The notes under the pieces: generated by a model
The model's database searches: none
Seen by the model: only the letters and a program-made list of their open reading frames with translations
Told to the model about the DNA's origin: nothing
From: an uncultured Alphaproteobacteria bacterium
Lineage (GTDB): Bacteria; Pseudomonadota; Alphaproteobacteria; MPNO01; UBA2964
Length of the DNA stretch: 64,000 nt
Assembly (NCBI GenBank): GCA_951812775.1
Contig: OX638326.1
Coordinates: forward strand, 3,421,391-3,485,390
Reading direction: 5' to 3'
In this document: in pieces, positions 1 to 9,739 of the stretch
Layout of the letters: the number at the start of each line of letters is the position of its first letter
How positions within the stretch are numbered: position 1 is the first letter of the stretch
Position numbers and translations under genes: made by a program

Positions 1-697
1 TATCGCCGTGGTCATGGCCTATGGTTTGATCCTTCCAAAAGCGATTTTGGAGGCCCCACGTCTCGGCTGTATCAATATTCATGTTTCCCTACTGCCGCGA
101 TGGCGCGGTGCGGCACCCATACAGCGCGCTATTATGGCGGGTGATGACGAAACAGGGGTGACAATTATGCAGATGGATGAAGGTCTCGATACTGGGGCGA
201 TTCTACGGCAGGACCGGGTGCAGATCGATCCGGAAACGACGGCGGAAAGTCTGCATGACGAGCTGGCGCAGATGGGTGCAGCATCCATATGTACAACACT
301 GATTGATTTGACCAGTGGCAAGATTGAACCTTCGCCGCAGGAGCAGGATGGAACAACCTATGCTGCAAAAATAACGCGCGATGAGGGACGGCTGGATTGG
401 CGATTGCCCGCCATCGATATTGAACGGTCAATCCGGGCCCTTAACCCTTGGCCGGGAACATGGTTTGAACGTGACGGCGAACGCATTCGGATTTTGTCCG
501 CACAAGTCGTCGATGGAAAAGGGCAGGTTGGAGAAATTATCGATTCAAACGGATCAATTGTGTGCGGTGATCGCGCAATCAAACTGCTTGTCATGCAACG
601 ACCGGGCAAATCGGCGACGGATGCTGAATCATTCTTGCGCGGGTATGAACTACCAGTGGGCACCATTCTGGAATCGCGACAAGGTTCCCCACAATGA
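1..697 (+). CDS. fmt: Methionyl-tRNA formyltransferase, C-terminal part (cut by window edge)
   Basis: Transfers a formyl group from 10-formyl-tetrahydrofolate to initiator Met-tRNA. The reading frame is open from base 2, so the gene begins upstream of the window and the GTG at 8 is not its start. The catalytic motifs are visible: Asn and His in [14 protein letters not shown], and the later Asp in [10 protein letters not shown]. The C-terminal tRNA-binding domain follows (INPWPGTW-like segment, here [10 protein letters not shown]). The stop TGA overlaps the truA start as ATGA, so the two are translationally coupled. Identity is firm; only the N-terminal part is missing. Confidence 0.96.
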   Translation, partial: IAVVMAYGLILPKAILEAPRLGCINIHVSLLPRWRGAAPIQRAIMAGDDETGVTIMQMDEGLDTGAILRQDRVQIDPETTAESLHDELAQMGAASICTTLIDLTSGKIEPSPQEQDGTTYAAKITRDEGRLDWRLPAIDIERSIRALNPWPGTWFERDGERIRILSAQVVDGKGQVGEIIDSNGSIVCGDRAIKLLVMQRPGKSATDAESFLRGYELPVGTILESRQGSPQ

Positions 698-1446
698 CGC
701 GCTACCATCTGGTCATCGAATATGATGGGACGAATTATGTCGGCTGGCAGCGTCAGGACAACGGCCCATCAATTCAGGAAGAGCTTGAGAGGGCTGTTCA
801 CGCATTTTGCGGAGAAACGGTCTTGGTTCAGGGAGCAGGCCGGACGGATGCTGGTGTTCATGCATTGGGACAGGCGGCGCATGTTGATATTGAACGCGAC
901 ACAGATGCGCAAACCGTACGAGACGCCCTCAACGCGCATTTGCGGCCCAACCCGATTTCTGTTCTTGAGGCCACCGCCGTTTCTGATGAATTCCATGCCC
1001 GATTTTCAGCGCAGGCACGATCCTATCTTTATCGGATTATAAATCGCCGCGCCCCGCTCGCTACACAGCGTGATTTCGCCTGGCATGTCGCGGTTTCGCT
1101 AAATGCTGAACTCATGAACGAAGCGGTGCAACGCTTGATCGGCAAACATGATTTTTCGACATTTCGGGCAAGTATGTGTCAAGCGAGGTCACCGGTTAAG
1201 ACGTTGACGTCTCTCGATGTGACGCGGGATGGCGATGCCATAAATATTCGGGCAAGTGCGCCGTCATTCCTGCATCATCAGGTGCGTAATTTCGTCGGCA
1301 CTTTAAAGTTGGTCGGGGAAGGCAAATGGACCGCAGAGGATGTCAGTAATGCTCTTGCTGCCTGTGATCGAACGAAGGGCGGTCCGACGGCGCCACCAGA
1401 AGGTCTGTTTCTGACAGGCGTGACCTATCCGCCAAACAACCTGTGA
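694..1446 (+). CDS. truA: tRNA pseudouridine(38-40) synthase TruA
   Basis: Converts uridines 38-40 of the tRNA anticodon stem to pseudouridine. The 250-residue length is normal for the family. The catalytic Asp lies in [12 protein letters not shown] near residue 52, and [14 protein letters not shown] is the typical C-terminal motif. The ATG overlaps the fmt stop (ATGA), giving a coupled fmt-truA pair. The 3' end overlaps the convergent membrane-protein gene by about 22 bases, leaving no room for a separate terminator. Confidence 0.97.
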   Translation: MTRYHLVIEYDGTNYVGWQRQDNGPSIQEELERAVHAFCGETVLVQGAGRTDAGVHALGQAAHVDIERDTDAQTVRDALNAHLRPNPISVLEATAVSDEFHARFSAQARSYLYRIINRRAPLATQRDFAWHVAVSLNAELMNEAVQRLIGKHDFSTFRASMCQARSPVKTLTSLDVTRDGDAINIRASAPSFLHHQVRNFVGTLKLVGEGKWTAEDVSNALAACDRTKGGPTAPPEGLFLTGVTYPPNNL

Positions 1447-2015
1447 CCGATAAGAAGTTTGGTTGTCCAACTTTCAACAACCAGTCCAAGCATAAGGTCC
1501 AGAAGAACCATACCAAAGGCGCCCATCCCTGGGATCATAAGCGCCGTTCGGGCAATAAATCCCTGATAGATTAAAATCGCGATGATGGTGATGATGCTCA
1601 GGATGCTGGCGAACGGTGTTGGCAGCACGCCACTTTTGCCCAATATCGTTATTGCAAGCATCAGCGTTATCTGCAGCAAAGCCGCCCAATTATAGGCTGC
1701 GAAATATCGGCAAAACTGTTCCTCACGATCGATTATGCGGCAGACATAAAGCATGACAAATGGCATCGCAAACCAGCCGGCGACATAGCCCGAAGATTGG
1801 ATAAACAATGCCGATAATGACCCAACTTTGATCATCGCTTCCGGCGTTCGCATCATCACAAGTGCGATGTAGGCAGGGATGGCCAGAACGGCAGCAACGT
1901 AGGATCGCCAGAAAGCCCTTACCGTATTGTCGAATAACAAGAGGCCGTTTGCATCAAAACGGGCCAACATCCAGGCGCCAAAAATTGAACGGCTGATCTC
2001 TTGGAAATTGATCAT
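1425..2015 (-). CDS. Multi-pass inner-membrane protein, possibly Yip1-like
   Basis: 196 residues with about five hydrophobic segments (roughly residues 35-55, 70-95, 105-130, 135-155 and 165-185), so an integral membrane protein. I do not recognise a catalytic motif; the overall look resembles Yip1/YIP1-type domains. Its start overlaps the dapE stop by four bases (ATGA), making it the third gene of a dapD-dapE-membrane protein operon. Convergent overlap with truA at the 3' end. The function is unknown; the coupling to dapE is the only context clue. Confidence 0.75.
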   Translation of the reverse strand: MINFQEISRSIFGAWMLARFDANGLLLFDNTVRAFWRSYVAAVLAIPAYIALVMMRTPEAMIKVGSLSALFIQSSGYVAGWFAMPFVMLYVCRIIDREEQFCRYFAAYNWAALLQITLMLAITILGKSGVLPTPFASILSIITIIAILIYQGFIARTALMIPGMGAFGMVLLDLMLGLVVESWTTKLLIGHRLFGG

Positions 2016-3166
2016 TCGGCGAAATAGCCGTCCAAAACCATCTCATATATATCCGTTAGTTTCTCCATATCGGACAATCGCGCGCATTCATCGACCTTAT
2101 GCATGGTCTGGCTGATCAGCCCGAACTCGGCGATCGGGCAAAAATCTTTTATAAAGCGGGCGTCAGATGTGCCACCAGTTGTGCTGAGATCGGGTTTCAT
2201 TCCGGTTGCCTTCTCAACAGCATCAGAAAGCAAGGTACTGAGTTTGCCAGGTGGCGTAAGGAACGCTTCACCGGTGATTTGAAACTTCACATCATAATCG
2301 CCCCCGACGGCATTAAATTTTTCCCGCAGCCAAGTCATAAGAGATTCACTGGTATGGAGGTCGTTAAAACGAATATTGAACGCTGCAGTGACTTCGCCGG
2401 GGATAATGTTGGTTGCAGTATTCCCGACATCGATGGTCGTCAGCTGCAGATTAGAAGGTTGGAAATGATCGGTACCATCATCGAGTTTTTCTGAGGTAAT
2501 TGCGTCTAACATGGCAATCATCCGCGGCAACGGATTGTCGGCTAAATGCGGGTATGCGGTGTGCCCTTGCATGCCGTGGACTGTAAGCCAGCCAGAGATT
2601 GACCCCCGGCGACCGATTTTGACCATTTCACCGAGCTTATTGGGGTTGGTTGGTTCACCGACGATGCAGACATCGAGTGTCTCATTGCGTTCAGCCATCC
2701 AGTCGAGAACTTTGCGGGTTCCGTTGATTGACGGCCCTTCTTCGTCGCCGGTGATCAGCAGGCTGATTGATCCATCGAAATCAGCTGATCTCTTTTCGAG
2801 AAAGCGGGACATGCCTGACACAAAACAGGCGATTCCGCCTTTCATGTCGGTTGCGCCTCGGCCATATAATGTTCCATCGATGACTTCGCCGCCAAATGGA
2901 TCAACTGTCCATCCAGCTTCATTCCCCACCGGAACGACATCTGTATGGCCCGCATAGCAGAAATTGGGGCCGTCGGTCCCAAGGCGCGCATACAGATTTT
3001 CGACGTCTGGCGTTCCTTTTTCGGAAAACGTCATCCGGTGACAGGTAAAACCGAAGCCTTCCAGGGCCGATTGCAAAACACCGAGGGCCCCTTCGTCAGC
3101 GGGCGTTACGCTGGGGCAGCGGATTAACGCCTGCGCCAGTTCGAGCGCGTCGACAATATTACTCAA
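2012..3166 (-). CDS. dapE: Succinyl-diaminopimelate desuccinylase
   Basis: Hydrolyses N-succinyl-LL-2,6-diaminopimelate to LL-DAP and succinate, supplying lysine and peptidoglycan DAP. A member of the M20 dizinc family, 384 residues. Visible metal and catalytic residues are H74 and D76 in [12 protein letters not shown]107 in GATDMKGG, and E142/E143 in ITGDEEG; a late His lies in QTMHKVDE. The start overlaps the dapD stop by four bases, so it is cotranscribed with dapD. Confidence 0.97.
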   Translation of the reverse strand: MSNIVDALELAQALIRCPSVTPADEGALGVLQSALEGFGFTCHRMTFSEKGTPDVENLYARLGTDGPNFCYAGHTDVVPVGNEAGWTVDPFGGEVIDGTLYGRGATDMKGGIACFVSGMSRFLEKRSADFDGSISLLITGDEEGPSINGTRKVLDWMAERNETLDVCIVGEPTNPNKLGEMVKIGRRGSISGWLTVHGMQGHTAYPHLADNPLPRMIAMLDAITSEKLDDGTDHFQPSNLQLTTIDVGNTATNIIPGEVTAAFNIRFNDLHTSESLMTWLREKFNAVGGDYDVKFQITGEAFLTPPGKLSTLLSDAVEKATGMKPDLSTTGGTSDARFIKDFCPIAEFGLISQTMHKVDECARLSDMEKLTDIYEMVLDGYFAE

Positions 3167-4020
3167 TCTCGTAACAGGTCGTTGATTGATGTGCGAGACC
3201 GAGTTTTTTCATCCACCCGTTTGACGATTACAGCACAATACAGGTTGGGGCCAGGCGTGCCGTCCGGCAATGGCTTTCCGGCAATTGTGCCGGGCACAAC
3301 GACTGAATAGGCGGGAACGGTGCCCATATGAATTTCGCCGGTCGCGCGGTCTATTATTTTTGTCGAGGCACCGAGGAACACACCCATCGACAAAACCGCA
3401 CCATCTTCAACGATGACGCCTTCCGCGACTTCAGATCGCGCTCCTATGAAACAGTTATCACCAATGATGACGGGTTCAGCTTGCAGGGGCTCAAGTACGC
3501 CGCCGATCCCAACGCCGCCTGAAATGTGACAGTTTTTGCCGATCTGGGCACATGAACCAATTGTAGCCCACGTATCCACCATCGTCCCGGAGTCCACATA
3601 AGCGCCGATATTTACAAAGCTTGGCATCAGGACCACGCCGGGGGCGATATAGGAACCTCTCCGTACGGTACAATTTGGCACTGCCCTGAATCCGGCATCG
3701 CGAAACTGTGCATCATCCCATCCGGCGAATTTTGGGGCCACTTTGTCAAACCAAGGTGCTTCACCCCGGACGGGGTCCGTTGGGCCGCCTGGCATTGGTG
3801 CATTGTCAAATAGACGGAAGGAAAGCAGAACAGCCTTTTTCAGCCATTGTTCGACTTGCCAGCCAGAACCGGATTTACCCGCTACTCTGAATTCGCCGGA
3901 ATCAAGACCGTCCAGAGCGGCTTCAATGGCATCGCGAACGTCGCCGGTAGTGCTAGGGGATACTGAATCCCGGTCTTCCCATGCTTGATCAATTGTTGCT
4001 TGAAGGTCGCTGCTGCTCAT
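3163..4020 (-). CDS. dapD: 2,3,4,5-tetrahydropyridine-2,6-dicarboxylate N-succinyltransferase
   Basis: Succinylates tetrahydrodipicolinate using succinyl-CoA, the step before the aminotransferase and DapE in the succinylase DAP pathway. 285 residues, normal size. The left-handed beta-helix hexapeptide repeats are visible around residues 105-230 (for example [21 protein letters not shown] and [12 protein letters not shown]). It is the first gene of the dapD-dapE-membrane protein operon, and a sigma-70-like promoter is visible just upstream. Confidence 0.97.
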   Translation of the reverse strand: MSSSDLQATIDQAWEDRDSVSPSTTGDVRDAIEAALDGLDSGEFRVAGKSGSGWQVEQWLKKAVLLSFRLFDNAPMPGGPTDPVRGEAPWFDKVAPKFAGWDDAQFRDAGFRAVPNCTVRRGSYIAPGVVLMPSFVNIGAYVDSGTMVDTWATIGSCAQIGKNCHISGGVGIGGVLEPLQAEPVIIGDNCFIGARSEVAEGVIVEDGAVLSMGVFLGASTKIIDRATGEIHMGTVPAYSVVVPGTIAGKPLPDGTPGPNLYCAVIVKRVDEKTRSRTSINDLLRD

Positions 4021-4065
4021 CTTGCTTTACCTGTTTCTGGCTCGGTGTTTTTGTCTGAATTTGGC

Positions 4066-4099
4066 TTCCGCACCATAGTTACAGCTATGGTTCTGTCAA
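4066..4099 (-). promoter_or_regulatory. Probable sigma-70 promoter of dapD
   Basis: Reading the minus strand, TTGACA (4094-4099) is followed after 16 bases by TATGGT (4072-4077). This places transcription start about 45 bases before the dapD ATG. The same stretch contains a 7-bp inverted repeat (ACCATAG / CTATGGT) that overlaps the -10 box and could be an operator or coincidence. The assignment rests on motif match only. Confidence 0.5.
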
Positions 4100-4121
4100 C
4101 TCTGAGAGGGCGTAAGGTCAA

Positions 4122-4811
4122 TTAGGAAGTTGTTGTTTTCAGGATGGTTTGAATCCAATTTTGCATATCGACCACAACATGGTCGATATGATTTTCAACA
4201 TCGACATCTTTTGCCCATTCGGCACCGGTCTTTTTCCACACCGTCATCATGCCAAGCTTGGCGGCAGGCTCAAGGTTACGGGCGATATCGTCGATCATCG
4301 CGGCACGCTTTGGATCAACTGAATAGCGGTCACATAATTGTTGATACCCATCAATAGCGGGTTTTGGGATATATTCTGCCGCCTGAATATCGAAAATTCC
4401 TTCGAATACATCCTTGTCGAAACCCATACGATCAAGAACCAACCGGGCATGATGCGCCGAAGCATTTGTGTAGATGATTTTCCGTCCCTGCAGGCGCGCT
4501 ATATCGATGCCCAATGATGGATTTGGGTCTACTTCGTTCAAATCCATCGGCGTCATTTCCTCGAAATACTGCGCAGGGTCCAATCCATCATGGATCATCA
4601 ATCCCCGCAGAGTCAGGCCATATTTTCTGAAATAAGACTTTTGCACCTGATGGGCTTCTTCGCGGCTAATGCCGAGATAGTTTGCAACAAACCCGCCCAT
4701 ATGCTCGTCGATATGGGCCAATAGGCGTTTCGTTACCGGGTAAAGCGTGTTGTCGAGATCAAATATCCAGGTTTCGATCTCTTGCGGTGAGATTTTTTCA
4801 TTTTTGTTCAT
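4122..4811 (-). CDS. Pyrimidine 5'-nucleotidase, HAD superfamily (SDT1-like)
   Basis: 229 residues. HAD motif I is IFDLDNTLYP near residue 16, motif II is the IIYTNAS segment, and motif IV is MIDDIARN. The DNTLYP variant and the cap sequence match the pyrimidine 5'-nucleotidase branch (yeast SDT1/PHM8-like), which dephosphorylates UMP/CMP-type nucleotides. The gene lies upstream of dapD on the same strand with about 100 bases between, and dapD has its own promoter there. The exact substrate is inferred from the subfamily. Confidence 0.88.
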   Translation of the reverse strand: MNKNEKISPQEIETWIFDLDNTLYPVTKRLLAHIDEHMGGFVANYLGISREEAHQVQKSYFRKYGLTLRGLMIHDGLDPAQYFEEMTPMDLNEVDPNPSLGIDIARLQGRKIIYTNASAHHARLVLDRMGFDKDVFEGIFDIQAAEYIPKPAIDGYQQLCDRYSVDPKRAAMIDDIARNLEPAAKLGMMTVWKKTGAEWAKDVDVENHIDHVVVDMQNWIQTILKTTTS

Positions 4812-4936
4812 CTAGGGTCTTCTACGCAGGGTCGTGAATGGCCGTATTTTTTGGTGGAACAACGAATCGTTAAGCACCGCTCATTACTATCACGCTGTTC
4901 CATTATTAGCGTCCAAAATCGCACACGAGTTTTATC

Positions 4937-6610
4937 ATGGCGGCAACCGATTTACAGCAGGGCGGCGTATCCGGCTACGTAGAATCTCTGCGACGTGAAC
5001 GTGATCGATTTGTCGCATTGGCCTTCTGTGCAGCTGATGTTCTTGTTGAAATCAACTCTGAACAAAATATCTCGTTTGCAGCCGGCGCTACTCAATCTTT
5101 GATTGGAAAAGAACCCGAGGCGCTAGTCGGTACAGGTTTTCTTGATTTTATACATCCGGATAACGAGCTTCTGGTTCGCGAACATTTGGCCAATATGACG
5201 CCCGGCATCCGTCTGGATTCCGTACCGGTTCAGCTGGCGGAAGTATCAGGAGCCGCTTTGCCTGTTGTAATGACAGGATATCATCTGCCCGATATGCCTG
5301 GTCATCACTATTTTGCTTTCCGACTGGTGTCCTCAAAAAGCGTTGTGGATATTCCGGCCGGTGCGGATCGTGATGCTGATTCTGGATTATTGAAGAAGGA
5401 AGCATTTGCTGAGATTGCCAGTCGGCAAATCCAGGAAGCGCAGAACCGAGGCGAGCAATTAAAACTTACTATGATCCATACGGGGGATCTGGATGAGTTT
5501 CGTGATCGGCTTGACCACGAAAGTTCTGCCACGCTCATGCGCTCCATGGGAGCCTGCCTACAGGCGAGCTCCGCCGCTGGTCAAACGGCTGGTCAGTTGG
5601 ACGATGGCGCCTTCGGTTTTCTGCATGAGGACGGCTTCGATGTTGCGGGGATCACTGGTCGGGTAGAAGAGATATTTCGGACCGCTGACCCGGCGGGGCA
5701 GGGCGTATCACTCAAATCCGGCACGATTGATGCAGATGTCGGAGGGCTTAGCGAAGCGGATTCCGTTCGGGTCATGCTCTACACTGTCAATCGGTTTTGC
5801 GATCGACAAGGCGAAGATTTCGATATGACCAGCCTGTCGGGAAATCTCGAAAAACTGACACGGGAAAACAGTGAGACCCTTTCCATGTTTCGGGAAATTA
5901 CCGACAATGGAAATTTTGATGTTGCCTTTCAACCCATCGTGTCTTTATCGGATGGCGTTGTTCATCACTATGAGGCGCTGGTCCGTTTTGACAAACAAAT
6001 AGAGACCTCACCCTACAAACTCATCACCTTCGCAGAGAATACCGGCATTATTGCCGATTTTGATTTAGCGATGTGCGCCCGCGTTCTGAATTGGCTCCTG
6101 GTGCAGAAGAAAGAGGGTCGAGAATACTCTGTTGCGATTAATGTTTCGGGCCAATCATTGGCCAATACCTCTTTTATCGCTGCGCTTCATGATCAATTGG
6201 AACGCGCAAAAGCAGTGCGAAAGAACCTTCTTTTCGAAATTACTGAATCTGCCAATATTGAAGATTTAGGGGCGGCCAACCGGTTTATTCAGGGTCTTAG
6301 AAGTTTCGGACATAAGGTGTGTCTCGATGACTTTGGTGCGGCGCGCAATGAACGCAACCGGGCCTTCTTAAAGGCAGTGACCGGGCTATGTCACGACCTC
6401 GGCATTGCGACAGTTGCCGAAATGGTTGAGGACGAAGAGTGCGCTGAGATGTTGCGCGCCTGCAATGTGCGGTTCGGCCAAGGGTATCTATTTGGAAAAC
6501 CCAGCTTCTCAGTTTTTGACGCATCATTAAATCATGACGCTGACATTCTTCCGGTCGAAGAGTTGCGCCGACTCAATCCCAAAACCCGACGCAAGCGGCA
6601 ATCAACATGA
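4937..6610 (+). CDS. PAS / degenerate GGDEF / EAL protein with a shortened EAL domain
   Basis: 557 residues. A PAS-like region occupies about residues 28-130, a GGDEF-like fold about 165-270, and an EAL domain about 330-520. The GGDEF signature is lost (QLDDGAFGFLH stands in its place), so cyclase activity is not expected. The EAL domain keeps EALVRFD (about 345), INVSGQS, FEITES, LDDFG (464-467), VAEMVED and FGQGYLFGKP. Directly after LDDFG the sequence jumps to AARNERNRAFLKAV. The stretch normally found there, with loop 6 and the conserved KIDG lysine, is absent (roughly 25-30 residues). Phosphodiesterase activity is therefore doubtful; a c-di-GMP sensor or an inactive protein is possible. 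It is the first gene of an operon with a GGDEF and a DUF2336 gene. Confidence 0.85.
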   Translation: MAATDLQQGGVSGYVESLRRERDRFVALAFCAADVLVEINSEQNISFAAGATQSLIGKEPEALVGTGFLDFIHPDNELLVREHLANMTPGIRLDSVPVQLAEVSGAALPVVMTGYHLPDMPGHHYFAFRLVSSKSVVDIPAGADRDADSGLLKKEAFAEIASRQIQEAQNRGEQLKLTMIHTGDLDEFRDRLDHESSATLMRSMGACLQASSAAGQTAGQLDDGAFGFLHEDGFDVAGITGRVEEIFRTADPAGQGVSLKSGTIDADVGGLSEADSVRVMLYTVNRFCDRQGEDFDMTSLSGNLEKLTRENSETLSMFREITDNGNFDVAFQPIVSLSDGVVHHYEALVRFDKQIETSPYKLITFAENTGIIADFDLAMCARVLNWLLVQKKEGREYSVAINVSGQSLANTSFIAALHDQLERAKAVRKNLLFEITESANIEDLGAANRFIQGLRSFGHKVCLDDFGAARNERNRAFLKAVTGLCHDLGIATVAEMVEDEECAEMLRACNVRFGQGYLFGKPSFSVFDASLNHDADILPVEELRRLNPKTRRKRQST

Positions 6611-6644
6611 CGCTTGTGGCAAGTAAAAAAATCAAACGACGCGC

Positions 6645-8381
6645 ATGATGGACGCACTTCTTTCAAAACTATTACCCGGCGCCAGGGGGCAAAAATCGAC
6701 CATTCTTGAATTGGTTTCGGAACAAGGCGCTTTTAATGCCTATCCAGGGCCAGTAGCAGTTCTGGATTATGCGGGGAGGTTGCTCGCCACCAATCAGGAA
6801 GCGGACAATTTAAAAGACGAACTTCATCTCGGTGATCTGGTTGCGATGGATGGGGCGGTCAAAGACGCCATTCTTGCCGCAAAACCAACGAATATTCCCA
6901 TCGCCTATGATCATCTGGATGGTGAAACCGACCAGACAGACCACCGTACCTTTGAATTGCAGATTTTGCCTGTTGAAGCTGAAAACCTGATCATTGTTAT
7001 TAGCAGGAATACGGCGTTCGAAAGTGCTTTTCGCAGCGCCCTTGCGGAATCTCGCCAGCGTTACAAAGACCTGGTGGAGGTTTGTGGTGATTTTTGTTGG
7101 GAGACAGATAGCGACGGTCAGTTTGTCTTTGTCTCCCCTACTGGTGCCCTGGGTTATACCGCAGACGAGCTTGTCGGGTCTTCTTCAGAAACCTTTCTGG
7201 ACGCCGCTAATGCCGCTGCATCGCTGTTTCGTGCGAAATCACACGTATCTGAAATAGATATCTGGTTTCGCGCCGCGAATGCAGATTTAGCGTGTCTCGA
7301 AGTATCCGCGCGTCCGGTCCATGACTCTTCGGGGGTATATCGGGGAGCTCGTGGCATTTGCCGTAACGTGACAGCAGTTCGTGATCGGGAACAACAGCTG
7401 GCCCGAATTCAGGTCCATGAGAACCTTATCGCCCACATCATTCAGACCATCCGGGACGAAATCGAGCCGTCGGCGATGTTGGAGGCAGCGGCGCGCATTA
7501 TTACACAAGCTGTAGATGCTAAAGGCTGTACAATTTTACGCATTGACCATGATGGAAATCATGTAGAAGCGGCCGCCTTTGGCCAGAATGCACCGGACAA
7601 TTTGACAGTTGTCTCGTTGCTGACACAAGCGAACCCAGACGCACAGCCATTGCAGGTAAATCGCGACGGTTTGGCCCTTCTCATGGCAACAACTTCCTGC
7701 CAACAAAAAGACAATGGCGCATTAGTACTGTGGCGAGATGAAGAGGAGGGGGCATGGGAGGTTGACGCACGAGTCGTGACCGATGATGTCGCAGTCCATA
7801 TGGGTGTCGCCCTGCAGCAAATTTCTTATCAGCTTGAGCTCGAAACATTATCTCGCACCGATCCGTTAACGGGGTTGTTAAACCGTCGTGCTTTTAGTGG
7901 CGAGCTTGAGACCAGAGTCAGGCGGGCTGCAGAAACCGGGGCTCATGGGGCATTGATTTATATTGATCTCGATAATTTTAAACCCGTGAATGATATTTTA
8001 GGGCATCAGAAGGGTGATGACGCTTTGATCGCTGTGTCTGAAATGCTCACACATGCAACCCGACCTGGAGACCTAATTGCCCGCTTAGGAGGCGACGAAT
8101 TTGCCTTGTGGTTGGACCGCACAGACGAAGGTGCTGCCGCAGTACGCGCAAAGGAAATGCTCGAGGCCTCTTGTTGTTTGGAGCCCTATTCTGGAGATCC
8201 TGCTCGACCGCTTGGCATATCGATTGGTATCGCCGTGCATTCGCCAGGCTTCGACGAAACAGTCGACGGGCTCACCAGCAGAGCCGACGATGCCATGTAT
8301 GAGGTTAAACATAACGGCAAGGCGAGCTATGCCCTGGCACCTGCTGCTACCCAACATAAAGAACAGGCGTTATCGACATGA
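6645..8381 (+). CDS. Diguanylate cyclase with PAS and GAF-like sensor regions
   Basis: 578 residues; starts with Met-Met, and either of the two ATG codons (6645 or 6648) could be used. A PAS domain spans about residues 140-250, a GAF-like region about 265-395, and a GGDEF domain about 405-570. The active-site GGDEF is intact at 482-486. An RxxD inhibitory-site motif (RPGD, 473-476) precedes it by the usual five residues, so product-inhibited c-di-GMP synthesis is expected. No membrane segment is seen, so it is probably cytoplasmic. The stop overlaps the start of the DUF2336 gene (ATGA). Confidence 0.92.
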   Translation: MMDALLSKLLPGARGQKSTILELVSEQGAFNAYPGPVAVLDYAGRLLATNQEADNLKDELHLGDLVAMDGAVKDAILAAKPTNIPIAYDHLDGETDQTDHRTFELQILPVEAENLIIVISRNTAFESAFRSALAESRQRYKDLVEVCGDFCWETDSDGQFVFVSPTGALGYTADELVGSSSETFLDAANAAASLFRAKSHVSEIDIWFRAANADLACLEVSARPVHDSSGVYRGARGICRNVTAVRDREQQLARIQVHENLIAHIIQTIRDEIEPSAMLEAAARIITQAVDAKGCTILRIDHDGNHVEAAAFGQNAPDNLTVVSLLTQANPDAQPLQVNRDGLALLMATTSCQQKDNGALVLWRDEEEGAWEVDARVVTDDVAVHMGVALQQISYQLELETLSRTDPLTGLLNRRAFSGELETRVRRAAETGAHGALIYIDLDNFKPVNDILGHQKGDDALIAVSEMLTHATRPGDLIARLGGDEFALWLDRTDEGAAAVRAKEMLEASCCLEPYSGDPARPLGISIGIAVHSPGFDETVDGLTSRADDAMYEVKHNGKASYALAPAATQHKEQALST

Positions 8382-9667
8382 GTGGATTACTTTCCAGATT
8401 GCTTGGTCGTGGAAAATCAGGCCAAGGCAAAATTGATTATGAACGGGCTAAAGAGCTCGCCGCCAATGAGTCAGCGACCGAGCGTGAAGCGTTGGCCGCC
8501 CGGGATGATGTGGAGCCCGAGATTCTATATTTCTTGGCGGAAGACGCCGACGTCAAAGTGCGCCGCGCTATTGCCGCTAATTCGGCAGCGCCTGTTCATG
8601 TTGGGCCGATTCTTGCCAAAGATGATGATGATGAGGTGCGATGCAGTCTTGCTCAGCGAATTGGTGCGTTGGCGCCTCAGTTAGATCAGACAGCTCAGGA
8701 ACGGGTCGGTGGGATTGTAAATGAGGTCTTGGAAGTTCTCGCACGAGATCAGCTTCCGCGCGTACGGCAACTGCTTTCAGAGGAACTGAAGAGGAGTGAT
8801 GCCGTTCCGGTTTCCGTTATTGAGCGTCTGGCCCGAGATGATGAAGTTTCTGTTGCCGCTCCGGTATTGGAATTTTCTCCGCTTTTGGACGACGAAATTC
8901 TTCTAGACATTATACAGGGCGCGCCGGCGAGTGACGCTTTGGAGGCAATTTCAAATCGCAGCAACCTGACGGAATCAGTTTCTGAAGCTGTAGTTGAGAC
9001 CGATGATGAGCAGGTGGTCGCCGCATTGCTTTCTAATCAAAGCGCTCAAATTAGGGAAGAAACGCTAGACGCCTTGGTTGACCGGGCCCCATCGAAGCCA
9101 AGCTGGCACAAACCGCTGGTTCGGCGCCCGGCCCTGTCACAGACATCGTTGAGAAGACTATCGGAGTTCGTCGCCTCAAGTTTGTTGCGAGATATTGAAC
9201 GGCGTAGAGACATTGATTCTGATACGGCGCTGGCGATCAATAATGCGATGAAAAAGCGTTTGATTGATGAGCCGCCAGAGGCAGATGCAGGCGAGGAGAA
9301 TACTGATGGCGAAGAACGCGAACTCGCTGACGAGAAGGCGAAACGGCTCTTTGACGCGGGCGATCTAAATGAGGAAACAATCATTGCGGCCCTTAATCGG
9401 GGGGAACGCGGCTTTGTCACCGAGGCGTTAGCACTAATGGGCGAAATTCCGGTATTGGCGGTCAGTAAGGCGGTTGCCATGAACAGCGCCAAAGGGATGA
9501 CATCTGTTGCCTGGAAGGCGGAGCTTTCCATGCAATCCGCTGTAGAACTCCAGCTGAGACTGGCGCGAGTACAACCGTCAAAAGTGCTCCAAGCTAAGCC
9601 GGGGCGAGAGTTTCCGATGAGCGACGAAGATATGATGTGGCAGATAAATTTTTTTGGTGGCAAATAG
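8378..9667 (+). CDS. DUF2336 domain protein (HEAT-like repeats)
   Basis: 429 residues, helical and acidic, with HEAT-like repeats (for example EDADVKVRRAIAANSAAP and RDQLPRVRQLLSEEL) across about residues 30-240, matching DUF2336 proteins common in Alphaproteobacteria. No catalytic motif is seen. The biochemical role of the family is not established. The ATGA overlap with the upstream diguanylate cyclase couples the two and suggests a partner or output role in that signalling module, which is inference. Confidence 0.85.
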   Translation: MSGLLSRLLGRGKSGQGKIDYERAKELAANESATEREALAARDDVEPEILYFLAEDADVKVRRAIAANSAAPVHVGPILAKDDDDEVRCSLAQRIGALAPQLDQTAQERVGGIVNEVLEVLARDQLPRVRQLLSEELKRSDAVPVSVIERLARDDEVSVAAPVLEFSPLLDDEILLDIIQGAPASDALEAISNRSNLTESVSEAVVETDDEQVVAALLSNQSAQIREETLDALVDRAPSKPSWHKPLVRRPALSQTSLRRLSEFVASSLLRDIERRRDIDSDTALAINNAMKKRLIDEPPEADAGEENTDGEERELADEKAKRLFDAGDLNEETIIAALNRGERGFVTEALALMGEIPVLAVSKAVAMNSAKGMTSVAWKAELSMQSAVELQLRLARVQPSKVLQAKPGREFPMSDEDMMWQINFFGGK

Positions 9668-9739
9668 ACGGGCTGGCAAACCGTCAATGAACAGCCTAAT
9701 TTGGGAATATGAGGCTGTTGAATTTCCCGGAAAAGACCA

